DNA of 64,000 nt from Ptychodera flava (lineage: Eukaryota > Hemichordata > Enteropneusta > Ptychoderidae). This document shows, one piece after another, positions 36,140-49,677 of this stretch. How positions within the stretch are numbered: the first letter of the stretch is position 1; the number at the start of each line of letters is the position of its first letter. Both the position numbers and the translations under genes were made by a program. Location: contig NW_027248277.1 of the NCBI RefSeq assembly GCF_041260155.1, positions 24,243,322 to 24,307,321 on the forward strand, written 5' to 3'. The notes beneath the pieces are model-generated. The model was not told the origin of the DNA and ran no database searches. It saw only the letters and a program-made list of their open reading frames with translations.

Positions 36140-37231
36140 TCCATGGTGTTTTGAAATTTCAATCGGGTTTCTGAGTAAAGGCAGAAGACTTTTGCCATCA
36201 ATGATGCGATCTGTGAATGTCACGTTCAAAATATCAGCTACCGTTGGGAAAATATCATTCAAAGAAACCAATGCCCCGGATTCTGTATTTGCTGGTATTA
36301 CTCCATCCCAACGTATTATTCCCGGAATTCGTACACCTCCCTCAAAGAGACTGAGCTTTCCACCGCGTAACCTTACCAATTCACCTCTGCTGTTTCCAAC
36401 GATTCCTGCCGATCCACCAACTCCTTTTGCCGTTGATACCCCATCAAGTTCCTATGGAAGGACCGTTGTCTGATAGATATATGATCGTTTTATTTTCCTC
36501 TAAGCCCTGTTTTTTAAGTTGCTGAAGCACCTGGCCTACGCACCAGTCCAACTCCATCAGGGCGTCACCATACCGTCCAATTCCAGATCTGCCTTCAAAG
36601 CAAACACCAGTGAGTGTAAAGTCAAATAAGACATCATCAAAAAGAATGGGTTATTTCCATGCCTTGATAAGTAGAGTAATGCTTCCTGTGTAAGTTTCAG
36701 TGTCATATTTTCTGCCTGATATGGCTGTTCAATGATTTCATTATTCCTCATTAGCAAACACGTTAAAAAAGACCCTACTGTTGAAAAATCTAATAAAATA
36801 TAGTAACAAGTCATAGAAAGGAGAAACACGACCAATTGTAAGTAAACCAACGCCTTCTTTCCGATAAAAGAGTACCCAAATTAAGAACACGCCTACAGAA
36901 AGGCCTCCCCATAATTTGTACGTGAAGGAGATATACACGAAAAGAAAGCCCAACGCTACATTGTTCCGATCAGAGGATTCGCATATGCCAAGATGTGTCA
37001 TTGGAAGCCCGTAAAAGTAATCGAATCCATGCTTTGTTGGTAAGTACTTTCTTCCACTGCCAAATCCAAGATGCCATTTTTCAAGAATGCCTGCAGCGTA
37101 ACCATTTTGTTTGAGCATTTCGGCCAGAGTGTATTCGTTATCTGGTAGTCCACCAGATTGTGCAGGACTTGACAGGACGTGAAAGGGTAGTATCCTCCCT
37201 TTAAGCATACCACTTCTTATCGGATATCTAC
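36140..37231 (-). pseudogene. STS-like sulfatase copy S4, exon 2 (truncated pseudogene)
   Basis: Starts normally at GRYPIRSGM after tattttacag and keeps GFGSGRKYLP and the first helix (YKLWGGLSVGVFLIW). It then has at least three frame-breaking indels: 2 bases lost near 36871, 10 bases lost near 36609 between short direct repeats, and a small loss near 36453. GKWHLG reads EKWHLG. The reading is recognisable to EISKHHG, where homology ends at about 36140; about 130 C-terminal residues including CANFPYC are absent. The first exon at 42223-42472 is still open. Convergent with S3. Confidence 0.88.
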
Positions 37232-37257
37232 CTGTAAAATAGACAACGTACAACATT

Positions 37258-37470
37258 AACACGATTGGAACTAAATTGGGTTAATTAGATGGTGAATTAA
37301 GGTCATTTTAACCTGCAAATGTAAGCTCATCTGCTTTTCTTTTTAACTTACACACTTGTTTTTATGAGTAATTAGTAATATTGCAACATTCAGCTATATA
37401 ACACCTACCACTTTTGAGAAATTTGAAAAATATTAATATCCAATTATCCGAAATTAGTTCCAACCGTGTT
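37258..37470. mobile_element. MITE in S4 intron, AACACG-type ends
   Basis: Left end AACACGATTGGAACTAAA and right end TTAGTTCCAACCGTGTT form clear inverted repeats of about 30 bp on a 213-bp element. The interior matches the S3 copy. TTAA is present at both outer ends, but this may be chance because the S6 copy has a CATT duplication. Confidence 0.75.
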
Positions 37471-37555
37471 AAATGTAAAAATGAAAAAAAAAACCAATCG
37501 TGTATAGCAGTCCTCAATTGAATTGACGAGCAGTTTGATAATAATTTGTTCATTT

Positions 37556-37601
37556 GTAATTATATATATATTTGTAATTATATGTATAGTATATATATAT
37601 A

Positions 37602-37667
<66 letters not shown>
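37556..37667. repeat. (AT)n microsatellite
   Basis: Nearly pure alternating AT with a few interruptions (TTTGTAATTAT, TATAGTATA). At the same intron position as the S3 array at 30623-30692. Confidence 0.85.
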
Positions 37668-37668
<1 letters not shown>

Positions 37669-37699
37669 CCGTGGCATTATTAGGCCAACCATATTTCGA

Positions 37700-39500
37700 T
37701 GTGGAAATCAGAGAAAGACATGATAAATTATGTCTAAATTGCATTTTGTCACAGATTTCAGACCCAAGGAAATGACGTTTACAAGCTAATTTTACATAAA
37801 CCGCTGCGATTTTGTGAACGAATTTGAAAATTTAAACTGCGCGAGATGCGCGATACATTTGGCGGCCAGGCATCTTTCTAGTTTTGAAAGAGAAAAACAT
37901 TTGTGTGGAATCGGCTTTAAATTGATATTTATGAGTGTTGACTAGCAATATTGCGCATGAAGTAGTTGCTCTTGTGCGACGTGTTCTGTCTTATGCCTGA
38001 TACAAAATCGAATATTGCAATTTGATACACTGCCCCTTATTTCGGATATGCGATTTTCGATATTGGTTTGGACCCGACAATGTTACATTTTTAGTGATAA
38101 TCCCGTCTCACTGAGACTGATACATTTTAGACAAAACATCCATCCGCGCGTATACTGTCAAAGATATTTTCCTCAATAGCTGGTGCCTACATGTAAAAAG
38201 CGCGCTCCTTCCTCCCCTTGTGATACTTTCTGATAAAATTGCAAAGTTAGTGTCTATGCTGAGCCGCTGTTTACTCAGCCTGAGGCTGATTTGAAAGTCT
38301 GGCACAAGGACAGCTATGGATCTAGAACGGCTGTCAGTCGATGATAGTTACATAAAGGCACTTCTTCAAGTTGATCCCGGGAAAAATGAAAAAAGAAAGT
38401 AAGAAAAGATATCGAGCTGTAGAGAACTCCAAATTAATTACGTGTTTATAAACCCCCATCAATTATTTTATTCTGAATAAGGAACGCATCTAGCCGAAAA
38501 GTAGGTACACAGAAACTTTGTCCACTCTGGCAAACGCAACTCAATAACAGCTCTATTGGGATGGGGGGGGGAGCATGGTGACCATATGTGCCGCCTGTTA
38601 CGGAAACAAAGCAGAGTACCTCGTTTGTAATTAAATATGCCTGACTGAAACTTTCATTTAATGTAAAACTTATTATGTTTGGCATAGCCGTCCGACTTGC
38701 GACGCCAGGTCAAAGTCAACATTAAAGCCACAATTTTCAATCCCAGGTTCTCGCATTAGTGGAGGTCTCCTCCCAGTCAAACACTTGGCCAGTATAATGT
38801 TTGATTTCTATACCATTAATTACACAAACTGATCTCAACCTTTTGGCTTCTTTTGCTAATCCTGCAAACAGAGTTTATACAAGGTTAGCGTTTGATTGAC
38901 AGTCCGTTCAAATCGCCAATGGTCATTGATTCCCCAACACCAACGCTCGAATTTCCTAAAAACCATCTTCCAGTCGGGTTAGAATTTGAATATAACCACA
39001 GAGTTCGATCGGCAGCAGCTTCGCGCTGACTGCTTGGCAGTTTTCTGCCCTGTTGCGGCCGGGAAAAAACCTAAAAAGTGGCAGTTTCTGGAGCGTGTGC
39101 CCGCGTGTTGCCTATTTGGTGTCCACTTACACAGTGAACGCAACCACGGCTTCGCGCCCTTTTAAAAGGAGGCTCCGCCTTTACAAATGAAACATTGACA
39201 AACGAATTAACTTCCTGTTCTACACCAAATTTCGATATTCGATTTATTCCTAGCATATTGCAAAGCGATGGTCTTTACATCTTCTCACTTATTTCGTGCG
39301 AACATTGCATATGTGCTGGATTTCGAGCTAATACGCGTTTCGTTCTCTAATATATCATCATCATATATAAGCTGGTCGCGTAATGCACGGCGTTACATGT
39401 AAAAATCCGATGTTGGAAATGCCAACTCTACAACGACAATTACAGAAAGAAATATGACGATGTTTCAGGATTCCTTCTTCGATTTCGACATTCAAATTCG
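37700..39500. other. S4 intron sequence without recognised gene
   Basis: About 1.8 kb with no counterpart noticed in the other sulfatase introns and no convincing coding region. The segment TGGCCTAATAATGCCACGGATTAT at about 39503 is the inverse of ATAATCCGTGGCATTATTAGGCC at about 37665, so 37665-39526 is bounded by an inverted repeat: CGAAATATGG/CCGAATTTG-type sequence continues beyond. This interval may itself be an inserted element. Confidence 0.4.
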
Positions 39501-39521
39501 GTTGGCCTAATAATGCCACGG

Positions 39522-39913
<392 letters not shown>

Positions 39914-40019
39914 CATGAAACTTAAGTGACACATATTGTTACTTTGAATTTGAAGTAATTTGTGCCATTATTTTATAACGCTCTGCTTTCAGCAACGGGC
40001 ACTGTAATTTTCCACGAGA

Positions 40020-40020
<1 letters not shown>

Positions 40021-40110
<90 letters not shown>
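40021..40110. repeat. (TA)n followed by (GA)n microsatellite
   Basis: About 50 bases of TA repeats switch directly to about 40 bases of GA repeats. The paralogous S5 site near 51830 lacks both. Confidence 0.9.
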
Positions 40111-40113
<3 letters not shown>

Positions 40114-40377
40114 AATTGACAAGTCCCTAAGGAAGGTTATATTGCGTCATGACCTGTTCGTTCTTAAAAAATACTTCTGGCGCGAATCTCACACTCTTAT
40201 GCGGAAAGGTCAAGTGGCTAGAAACTTAGGCATACGCCACACTATCTTTCCTTCAAGGAGTTAAAGTTAGAATGCGCCTTGGGGACTGTTATTTGGACTT
40301 GCATAATTTTTTCGACCACCTGCAACTATAGGGGCTCATTTTGAAGCTCATGAAGTGAACAAATGGCTATTATAATT

Positions 40378-41874
40378 AAGCAATAATGCACCCCTCCCGG
40401 CCCATAATGGACGAAAGCAAACTTTGTACGACATAATGTACGAGGCGAAGCCGAGTACATTATGAAGTGTAAAGTTTGCTTGAGTCCATTATGGGCCGGG
40501 AGGGGGTGCATTATTGCTATTATTTTATAGTTTTGGCAATGCCAGTGAATTTGTAGCTGTAGAAAACGAATTAAAAAAGGAAATTTAAACTGAGTTTGAA
40601 GCCAGTGAGCGTCGTCCAGCATGATCGGCCCTGAATCCACACTGCACAGTGCACTGCACTGAACACGCACGTTCAGCACAAAAAATGACCAGCACTTTCA
40701 CGGTTCATTTTGAATTGAAAAACGATGTATTTTCGAAGGAAATGAAAAGTAACTGCATCCCTACCGTCTATATCAAACTTGAAACATCACCTTTAAATAT
40801 CATGCCATTCAAAAAGTCGACACGGTGAAATGCCAGAGATGGAGAAAACGGAATGTTCATGAATCGACATCAGTATGATCAGCGAGCTGCATGGTATCAG
40901 CTGATCAATACGATCATTATTATGTCGCTAGTAGTACAGCATTCATTGTTAACGATATCAACAGAGTCAACATTGTTATTCAAATGTTTATATTTCAATA
41001 ATAATTGTGTCTATAAATTTAATTTTCGATGGCTTCTTGAGAAGAGCTATTTTATTTCGGCGAACGACAGAACTTGACGTAAACGGGTGCATGAAAGGTA
41101 CAGTAGACAAACATATACTAGAGGGTTTCGGTACCGTCGCGATATCGAGAACAAGGCAAGGTAAAATCACAGACATGGAGAAAAAACGATGAATGAAAGT
41201 TGTCTCCGATTACAGTCAATGCATCAGAATTAGGTGGCCGAGATGTTAGATCAACGGAGAGTCCACGGTCGTCATGATTGTTGGTAGTAGCTGACCTTGG
41301 ACCGAGACTTTGAATGGCTCCGTAGTATGTCAGTAGACATTTCCGGTTTTTTACATCCATGATGACAGCAAGCTGGCTTTGTTGGCTCGTTTACGGCTGG
41401 TTCGAGTAGCCTTTCACGCTTGCATCGTTTACATGGCCACTGACATGCATAATATGCCATGTGTCAAACCCAGTATCGTCTAGAAGTTTGCAAACGTACT
41501 GAGTTCTGTTTCACCTATACGGCAACGAAGCGAACCATGTTGTGAACAAACGTAGTAATACAACCAGCGTATGCTGAGCGCCAGCCAGACAGACGACAAA
41601 TGCGTGCGCGAGGACTCAAAAAATGTGATAAATCGTACAGTAAGACATTATTATCAATATTGTGCACGATTATCAAGATTTATAGTTTTGTGTATTACAT
41701 GGTTTATCCGATATTTTCCCTCCTTTTAAATGCGCAGTCCTTTTTTCGTTTTCCAAAAAAAAAATTGCTCGCTGTGGGGCCGCAATGCTGAATAATGGAA
41801 TACATTATCAGTAATAATGTATGGATATGACGTCACGAAATTCACTGGTATTGACAAAGCTATAATATAATACA
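40378..41874. mobile_element. DNA transposon with hairpin end in S4 intron
   Basis: The flanks TGAAGTGAACAAATGGCTAT and AGTGGGAATAAAA are contiguous in the S5 intron at about 52125-52170, so this 1.5 kb is an insertion. Left is a hairpin (about 40382-40508; arms with CCCGGCCCATAATGGAC and TACATTATG around GAGGCGAAGCCGAG). Just inside it ATTTTATAGTTTTGGCAATG pairs with the inverse of CATTGTATT-side sequence near 41835-41870 (CAGTGAATTT shared). No transposase was recognised; the open frames at 41118-41460 lack domains. Confidence 0.6.
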
Positions 41875-42222
41875 TTGTATAGTATAAGTGGGAATAAAAT
41901 GGATAATCGAAAATTCATTTTCCCCATGGATTAACCACATTGAGTGGAGCGAGGGACTGTGATTTTACATAGCAATGGCTGCCATTTTGAATTTCAAGTT
42001 TAGATAAATATTTGGAAATCTGTTTCTCTTTTAACAAACTTTGCACGATGACCCCTTTCATTCTTGTTTTCGAAAGCGAATAGTTGGAACTTTGAGCAAC
42101 ATTTTTGCAAGCGTTTGTTAACTTTGGCCTTCGATCACCTATCCTGTGTTAATGCCAAAGTCATATTTTTATATGTCTTGGCGATGTTGTGAAGTGTGAG
42201 TTACCTGAGGTCACGCACATAC

Positions 42223-42472
42223 CTGTTAAAAGGGCGGCTCGACTTGGAGTACATGACGACTGTGAATACATCCGAGTGAACTTCAAGCCTTCGGACGCCA
42301 GCCGATCTATGTTCGGTGTTTTCAACGTTTCATTGCCGTAGCGACCCAGGTCGCCATATCCAAGGTCATCGACCAAAAGCATAACAATGTTGGGGGTGGT
42401 TGTTTTCTTGGTGAAGGAAAGAGCCGCAGCAAGAAAAAACAGCAGCAATCTCAGGCCACAATGAGACGCCAT
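42223..42472 (-). pseudogene. STS-like sulfatase copy S4, exon 1
   Basis: An open 83-codon exon with signal peptide, the Asp pair in [16 protein letters not shown] (Arg where other copies have Cys) and [11 protein letters not shown], joined by ACAG/GTATGT to exon 2 at 37231. Because exon 2 is broken and truncated, the gene as a whole is classed as a pseudogene. Sequence is close to the S5 exon 1 at 54300-54549. Confidence 0.85.
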
Positions 42473-42950
42473 GGCGTGTGCTTCAGTGGCAGGTGACCTA
42501 TGTTTGACCTTGGCTTGTCTCTGCAAAAGACCCAGTATTTCACCTGTAGCGCCGTACATGTGAACAACGCCGAAGTGAATCAAGGGGCGAGTAAAGAGTC
42601 CTATCTGAACGAGAATAACGTGAAGATATACCTCGTCGCACCCCTCACGAATGGCAACGATTCCCAATTCAGAGCCGCAACACAGGGTGTCCTTGGCTCT
42701 GAAAGGAACTTGAAACGTTTGCTTTTTGACCTCAGAAGCCCAGAGGTGGCACTTCCCGGGAAAACGGGCACCCGCGCTCGTACACAAAATCAAGGAAAAT
42801 CGGGAATTATGAGATCATCATCAAGGCCGATGACAACAAGGGGGATTGACTACAGTTCTTTTTTGAAACCTCGTATAATTTCCCTTCGTGTACAGCCCAG
42901 ACAACGCTTAATTGAAAATGATATTGTTCTAAACTATGACGTCATCACAT
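42473..42950 (-). promoter_or_regulatory. S4 5' flank with conserved CRE
   Basis: Nearly identical to the S5 flank (54550-55021). TGACGTCA is at 42937-42944, about 465 bases from the ATG. The plus strand carries a 150-codon open frame (42500-42952) with counterparts at S3 and S5. A reverse-strand open frame also runs through the flank into exon 1, but it is interrupted in S3. Confidence 0.55.
42937..42944. promoter_or_regulatory. CRE-like palindrome TGACGTCA (S4)
   Basis: In the context AACTATGACGTCATCACAT, same as S5. Confidence 0.55.
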
Positions 42951-45900
42951 AAACTATTTTCGAAAAGTCCTGGTGTTTTTAGACGGTTATGAGGGTAGTC
43001 GGCTCAACCTGATACCTACAACATCCATATCAATTACATTTTTGGTTGAAAATATCATTTGTCTTTACAACACTGACACGGATTTTACTGGATTTTCAAA
43101 TTATCTCGAAAATTTCTCCGAATAAGATGTGTCTTCATTGGAAAAACCTAGCTACTGGTTGCTTTCAAATTTTGCAGAGCATGCCTAGGGTACTCGTTCA
43201 TCCTGTGGGTATCATCGCCGGGCGCAGCAGTGTAATCCTATACATTGCCTTTTGTGGAGCAAGCGTTGTTGCATAGCACTGGTCCTCTACTATAATTGAC
43301 ATTGATTAGGGAGCATCCATTTTTAACGAGGAGGGTGTCGACCTTTACAAAACTGGGTCTATTAAGGGGTCAAATTTTACAACGGCTTATATAGAATTAC
43401 TGCAAAAACAACAAAATTGACGGAAAAGGATAAAACCCAGAATACTAACATAGCTTTGTTCTGTAAGAAGAGGATATTACGTGTAGGAAAGAGCACGTTT
43501 GTTTACAACAATATGATTTTCAAGTTGACCGAAAGAAATAAGTATCATGGCAATGTTCAAGAAATAATTTTTATAACAGTTGGAAAACTTGGGGAAAAGC
43601 TTAAATTTGAAAATATGGTGTTATTTGGAGTGTTTGCAACGATTTTTGGACTTTATAATTACATACAGTTTAACAAACATTAGACTTTATAATTACATAC
43701 ACTTTAACAAACATGATTAACAACTATAAAAAAAGAACACCAATGGGACAAATGCTATTTTAATCAGTTATTCTGACGAATTACTTTGACTGTCAAATTC
43801 ACTCACGTAAACTGCATCTTTCGTACTACTTTGGTCTGATAAGTCACTTTGACTGGTGGCTAGTAAGCCAGTTTATTTTCTATCAACTAGATATTTACCA
43901 GTCAGAGGACAATGGTGTGGCAGTGAGTGTGTATCAGTACCAGATGAGATATTGGGACCATGTAAAAGCTACAGAAAAAAATGGTAACTATTTTGTCACA
44001 AAGTACAAAGTTCGGGGGGGGGGTGCATTTTAAAATTTAAAAAAAGGTTTTAACATAAAATAATTTGAAGCAATAAACTTCATACATTTTCCTATTACTT
44101 TCTTCGGCGTTACTTGTTTGATAGTAAAAGAATGAAAGTGAATACAGAACGAGCTTTATGATTTGTAATACAGGATGCACTTTATTGTATATGATTTGTT
44201 ATCGAGAAAGCAAAATAGGAAATTTAACTAGGTTTATATACAGAACTTTGAAAACACGTGTTGCTCGCTTAATTGTTTTGGACGGTAACTTCTCTGAGGG
44301 AATTCGTTCGACGAGAGGTACCAAGGAAATGCTTCTACACAGAGACGCTGCAAGCTGAAGTGAATGACCGTTACGTAGCTTGGTCGGAACAACTAACAGT
44401 CTGCCGAGGCCAGGGGAAGCCTAGACTCACAAAAGTCTAAGCCTACCCTAAAAAGTCCTGGGTCTAAAGTCCAAAAGCCACCAACAGCCTCCAAAGTCTT
44501 CAAAAGTTCCCGAAAGACTCCGAAAATTTCCCAAAGTATCGGAAAGTCCTTGAAATTTCCCCTATACACATCAATACTTCACATTATAAAGACAATTTTA
44601 AAGGCGTATCTGAACATGTAAAACGCATCACAGGAAGTATACGTACATTGGCTGAAACGTATGAAAAGTACGTTTTGATAACAAATGAAATTCCAAATAC
44701 TTGAATTGAAGTATGCCTTAAAGATATACATAATTGTTCTTTTGACTCGGCATAGTAATCGAAGCTTTTAGTATTTATGATATTCTTGTGATAAAATGCC
44801 AGCTCCTACAAATAATAGTTACCAACGTTACATGGTGAAGAAAGAATTTGATAATATATATATGGGATACTGTTTCATTTTAAAGCTCATCAGCTGTTGA
44901 CTAAAGTGACGTACCCATGTCATTGTAACAACTTATTGTTGTAACTTAAGTGTCCATTTGAATACAAGTATCAATGTCAATATCGGTAAACATCCTTTGT
45001 CCTCACTCAATGAAAAGCAAAGCTGTTGGTTGTTTTCAAGTCTCTTTCCATTGGCCGACCTTTAGCTACATTGTATGTAATCAACACATTGGCAATGATA
45101 CCTGAGTTTTTTCAGATTTTAAAACAAACACCGGTTATGACACTTGAATCAATCAAAGAAAGACCCTCCACGTTTTACCGTTTTACAATTGTAACACTCT
45201 TTCATGGAATAAAAATAAAATTACAAAATACTGAAAATCTCATACTAAATTTGAAATACTATAAAGTAAAGATTAAATATCAGAATATATAAACCATTAA
45301 AATGCATTGAATTATACCTTTATAACCCTTCAAAATCCATATAATTTAAAATCTGAAAAACTGTGAAATGATAAAAGTACGAATTGTACCCTTAAACCCG
45401 AAGAAAGAGCAACAAATTAAAAACACTTTTTTACGGAGGATTATCACAAACCTCTAACTTGTATACATCACTAGGATAATAAGTGCATACACCACCTCTT
45501 AAATGTATACATAACTAATGGCGATTTCTGGCAATGGTGTCGTCAAAGAAATCAAAAAATTTAAAGGTAACACAGAGAGAAGAAATAAGTCCAGTCATTG
45601 AATCATGTTATAAATAGGGGTGAAGAAGTCGAACACACCGCACACTCACTCCTGCGCCAAGGGGTTACTGGCACACTTCATTATCCCTTCATAAAGTAAC
45701 TAAAAATCACTCTATTTTTAAAACTTTTCTCACCAGCATTCATCCAACGCAGCCACTTTCTGTGTCTGTCCCTAGTACAACATTGAAAATCAAGCATTAA
45801 TCAGTAAGTAACATGACATTTCACAAAACAACAAAGCGATTGATCAATACTGCTGTCTATCGAAAATTATCCTAAACTCATTAATATTATCGTGGCTGTC

Positions 45901-46818
45901 ATAAACTTTCACTGTGAAAGAATGTAAGATCTCCATACTGTAGGACTGATAGCATGTGAAACAGTCTATTTTATCCTTATCATGATTTCAAACCTAAGAA
46001 ACGATAATTTGCAAGAAAAAATATTCGACTCTCTACATTAAAAATAACACATTTGCCTAGCCAAAGGTGCTCTACGCACTAAAGTGGTCCTTTATATCTA
46101 GCCGACTATTAATCAGAAAGGAAATGTTATGTTAAGAGAAACCACCAGCAGTTCCATGCAAATACCGTTTGATTGGCTGAACCTTACAAAATATAAACAA
46201 CACTCAGGCATTTCCTTCTTAGTCATGCAACAAGCACAATACTAAAAATAAAACAAAACGTCTCCGCGTCTCTCGTATGCACACATAGCCATCAACGTCG
46301 GGCTATTTCAATACACATTTCATTATTATTCTTACTTTTCTAAAATATACAGTGAACTTTATAACTAAAACAGCGGACTCTCCGGTCTCGCGTATAAACT
46401 TTAAATACCCGTTAATCTTGGTCTATCGATACTATTCCTTCGGGTCATACAGAATTGACAGAATACAAAATATTATTCAAAATATATAACCCAATAGTTT
46501 CACTTTATCGACTTACTTTTCCTCTTACTCAAAAATAATTACAACGGATTAAAAAAATTAACATATAGAAAAGCTTGCAGTGTCTTTATAATTACCCTTA
46601 AATAAAAACATTTTTTAAAGTAACTAATAAAGGATGGTATGTTTCGTTGCCAATGTACGCTACCAAGAAAATGGATTCATATTCGAGTATTGACCTATTT
46701 TAACGGCAATACGTCAACTTAACAACTCGACATGAACGGACAATATACAACGGGGTCAATTTTTATAGTTTATTAAAGTAAATGAATGATTCGACTTTTT
46801 CCATCTCCAATGATTAAT
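42951..46818. other. S4 upstream / S5 downstream intergenic, duplicated at 55022-59238
   Basis: Runs parallel to the S5-S6 intergenic region almost throughout, with small indels; the S5-S6 version has extra sequence, for example around 58130-58500. It includes the shared flank block (43290-44230), a short (AAAGTCC)-like repeat and AT-rich DNA. Open frames such as 43417-43683 and 45026-45292 are not maintained in the paralogous copy in equivalent form and are not called. Confidence 0.6.
44425..44565. repeat. Short tandem repeat, AAAGTCC-like units
   Basis: About ten loosely repeated units of the type AAAGTCC/AAAGTTCCC/AAAGACTCC. A matching array is at 56478-56612 in the duplicated region. Confidence 0.6.
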
Positions 46819-48323
46819 TTATTTGTTAATTTTTTTTTCATCCGTTGTAGCTATCTCCGGAAGCTGCAAATCGCCAAACTCATCTTCGACATCACTCTCT
46901 AACCGACAATATGGGAAATTTGCACATGGAAATAACCAAGGCAATATAAGTGAATCCAATTGTGATGATAAACTTTCAGGCAATGTCGTTTGAACCCTCG
47001 CTAGAATTTCTGTCGCTTGGTTCCTGACTTCTTGTGTCTCCTCCGCCGGAAGTGGATATTGTTCTCCAGGGTCATCAGTGAGGTCATAGACAATGGGAGA
47101 TTGGAGGACATCGCCATCACACCGTCCGTCTCGAAAAGGATTTATATAATGGATTTTGTATTTCCCTACGAGCATTGAGGGCGGTGATTTAGTTGTACAG
47201 TAAAATAGCAAATGGTCATGATGTTTCGTAATTTCAGTCGGGTTTCTGAGTAAAGGCAGAAGACTTTTGCCATCAATGATGCGATCTATGACTGTTAGAT
47301 TCAAAATATCAGCAACAGTTGGGAAAATATCGTTCAAGGAAACCAGTGCTCTTGATTCTGTATTTGGTGGTATTACTCCATCCAAGCGTATTATTCCCGG
47401 AATTCGTACACCTCCTTCGAAAAGACCTCCTTTCCCACCGCGTAATCTTACCAATTCACCTCCGCTGTTTTCAACGACTCCTGTCGATCCACCAACTCCT
47501 TTTGCCGTTGGTACCCCGTCAGGTTCAAAGATGAAAGGACCGTTGTCTGATAGAAATATGATCATTGTATTTTCCTCTAAGCCCTGTTTTTTAAGTTGCT
47601 GAAGCACCTGGCCTACGCTCCAGTCCAACTCCATCAGGGCGTCACCATACCGTCCAATTCCAGATCTGCCTTCAAAGTACTTCGAAGAAAACACGGGTGA
47701 GTGTAAAGTCAAATAAGATATCATCAAAAAGAATGGATTATTTCCATGCTCTGATAAATAGAGTAATGCTTCCTGTGTAAGTTTTAGTGTCATATTTTCT
47801 GCCTTGTATGGCTGTTCGATGATGTCATCATTCCTCATCAGCAAGCAGGATTCCTGAGACCTCACGAGGGAAAAATCTAATAAAATATAGTAACCAGTCA
47901 CAGAAAGGAGTAACATGATCAGGTGTAAGTAAACCAGCGCCTTTTTTCCGATAAAAGAGAATACCCAAATTAAGACCACGCCTACAGAAAGGCCTCCCCA
48001 TAATTTGTACGTGAAGGAGATGTACACGAAAAGAAAGCGTAACGCCGAATAGTTTCGAACCGCAGAGGGTTCGCATGTTGCAATATGTGTCATTGGAATG
48101 CCGTAAAAGTAATCAAACCCTTGTCTTGTTGGCAAGTATTTTCCTCCGCTCCCAAATCCAAGATGCCATTTTCCAAGAATGCCTGTAGCGTAACCATTTT
48201 GTTTGAGCATTTCGGCGAGAGTGTATTCGTTCTCCGGTAGTCCACCAGTTTGTGCTGGACTTGACGGGCCGTGAAAGGGTAGTAGCCACCCTTTAAGCAT
48301 ACCACTTCTTATCGGATATCTAC
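46819..48323 (-). CDS. STS-like sulfatase copy S5, exon 2 (intact gene)
   Basis: With exon 1 it encodes 584 residues. Visible in order: GRYPIRSGM, GKWHLGFGSGGKYLP, a two-helix membrane hairpin (YKLWGGLSVGVVLIWVFSFI and HLIMLLLSVTGYYILLDF), HSPVFSSKYFEG, FLSDNGP, GGKGGLFEGGVRIPGI, DGKSLLPLL and CANFPYC. All residues expected of a sulfatase active site are present. The C-terminus is six residues longer than in S3 (ends TDEKKINK). An AATAAA overlaps the stop on the reverse strand and is probably not the real poly(A) site. Acceptor ttatcttacag at 48324. The intron to exon 1 is 5.98 kb. Confidence 0.93.
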
Positions 48324-48431
48324 CTGTAAGATAGACAACGTAGAAAAGTGAAAATGAAGTATACAATCATCTACAAAAGTCCCCTAGTGAATTTGCTTGT
48401 AACTGACTTGAAGTTAATTTGTTCATGAGTA

Positions 48432-48697
<266 letters not shown>

Positions 48698-49062
48698 CGA
48701 CTTAAAAACTATCGCCCCTAAATGATATATTTTCGTTTTCAATGTGTTTACGTCAACCGTTCCCTTTGTCAATGTAACATGTTTAGGATATGAATTAAAA
48801 CTTTGATTTGTGAAATAGCCTTCCAATGTAATGGAACATCCTATAAATGCCCTAGAGCACATTAGTTTATGTTTGTACCACCGCAGATTTTGTGTTGCAG
48901 CTCGTTTCCGCTGTGTTACCAAATTTGAATATTAGGGAAAAAACATACCAGATGTCTTCAGAATATGACATGTTCACTTTTGATTGGAAAGTACTTTACT
49001 ACGGCGCTGTCATTCGTTTCTGGAATTTCGTGACCATGGCTTTACGAGTAAATAAAACACCC

Positions 49063-49223
49063 TGAATTGAGCACTCTGATTGGTCAATCAACAGTATATA
49101 GTTTTTAAATATAAGTATATATATCGATATCTATATATCTATCTATATATCTATATCTATATCTATATATCTATATCTATATATAAAAATTGTTGTAAAT
49201 AATAATAATAAATAATAATAAAT

Positions 49224-49259
<36 letters not shown>

Positions 49260-49267
49260 ATACATTT

Positions 49268-49349
<82 letters not shown>

Positions 49350-49603
49350 AACAAGTAGAAAACAGGACTTAGGCGATACTCAGAGTTTCATGCTACATGT
49401 ATTCTCTGTAGCGATCACCAGACGATCCAGACGATCCTGAATTGAGCACTCTGATTGGTCAATCAACAGTGTATAGTTTTTAAATATAAGTATATATATC
49501 GATATCTATATATCTATCTATGTATCTATATATCTATATCTATATCTATATATCTATATCTATATATAAAAATTGTTGTAAATAATAATAATAAATAATA
49601 ATA

Positions 49604-49677
<74 letters not shown>

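Noticed and set aside
36080-36379. 99-codon frame as a separate small gene
   Set aside because: It is the broken end of S4 exon 2 plus read-through into unrelated DNA.
37254-37474. TTAA at both ends of the S4 MITE as evidence for a piggyBac or Kolobok origin
   Set aside because: The younger family member in the S6 exon has a CATT duplication, so TTAA here is probably chance or decay.
42161-42793. 210-codon reverse-strand open frame running through the S4 upstream region into exon 1, suggesting an N-terminal extension
   Set aside because: The equivalent frame is stopped in S3 and shifted in S5, and the conserved Met directly before the signal peptide is the better start.
43417-45292. Small frames between S4 and S5 (43417-43683, 44158-44358, 45026-45292)
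   Set aside because: AT-rich, not kept in the duplicated copy at 55.4-57.4 kb, and partly made of the shared flank block.
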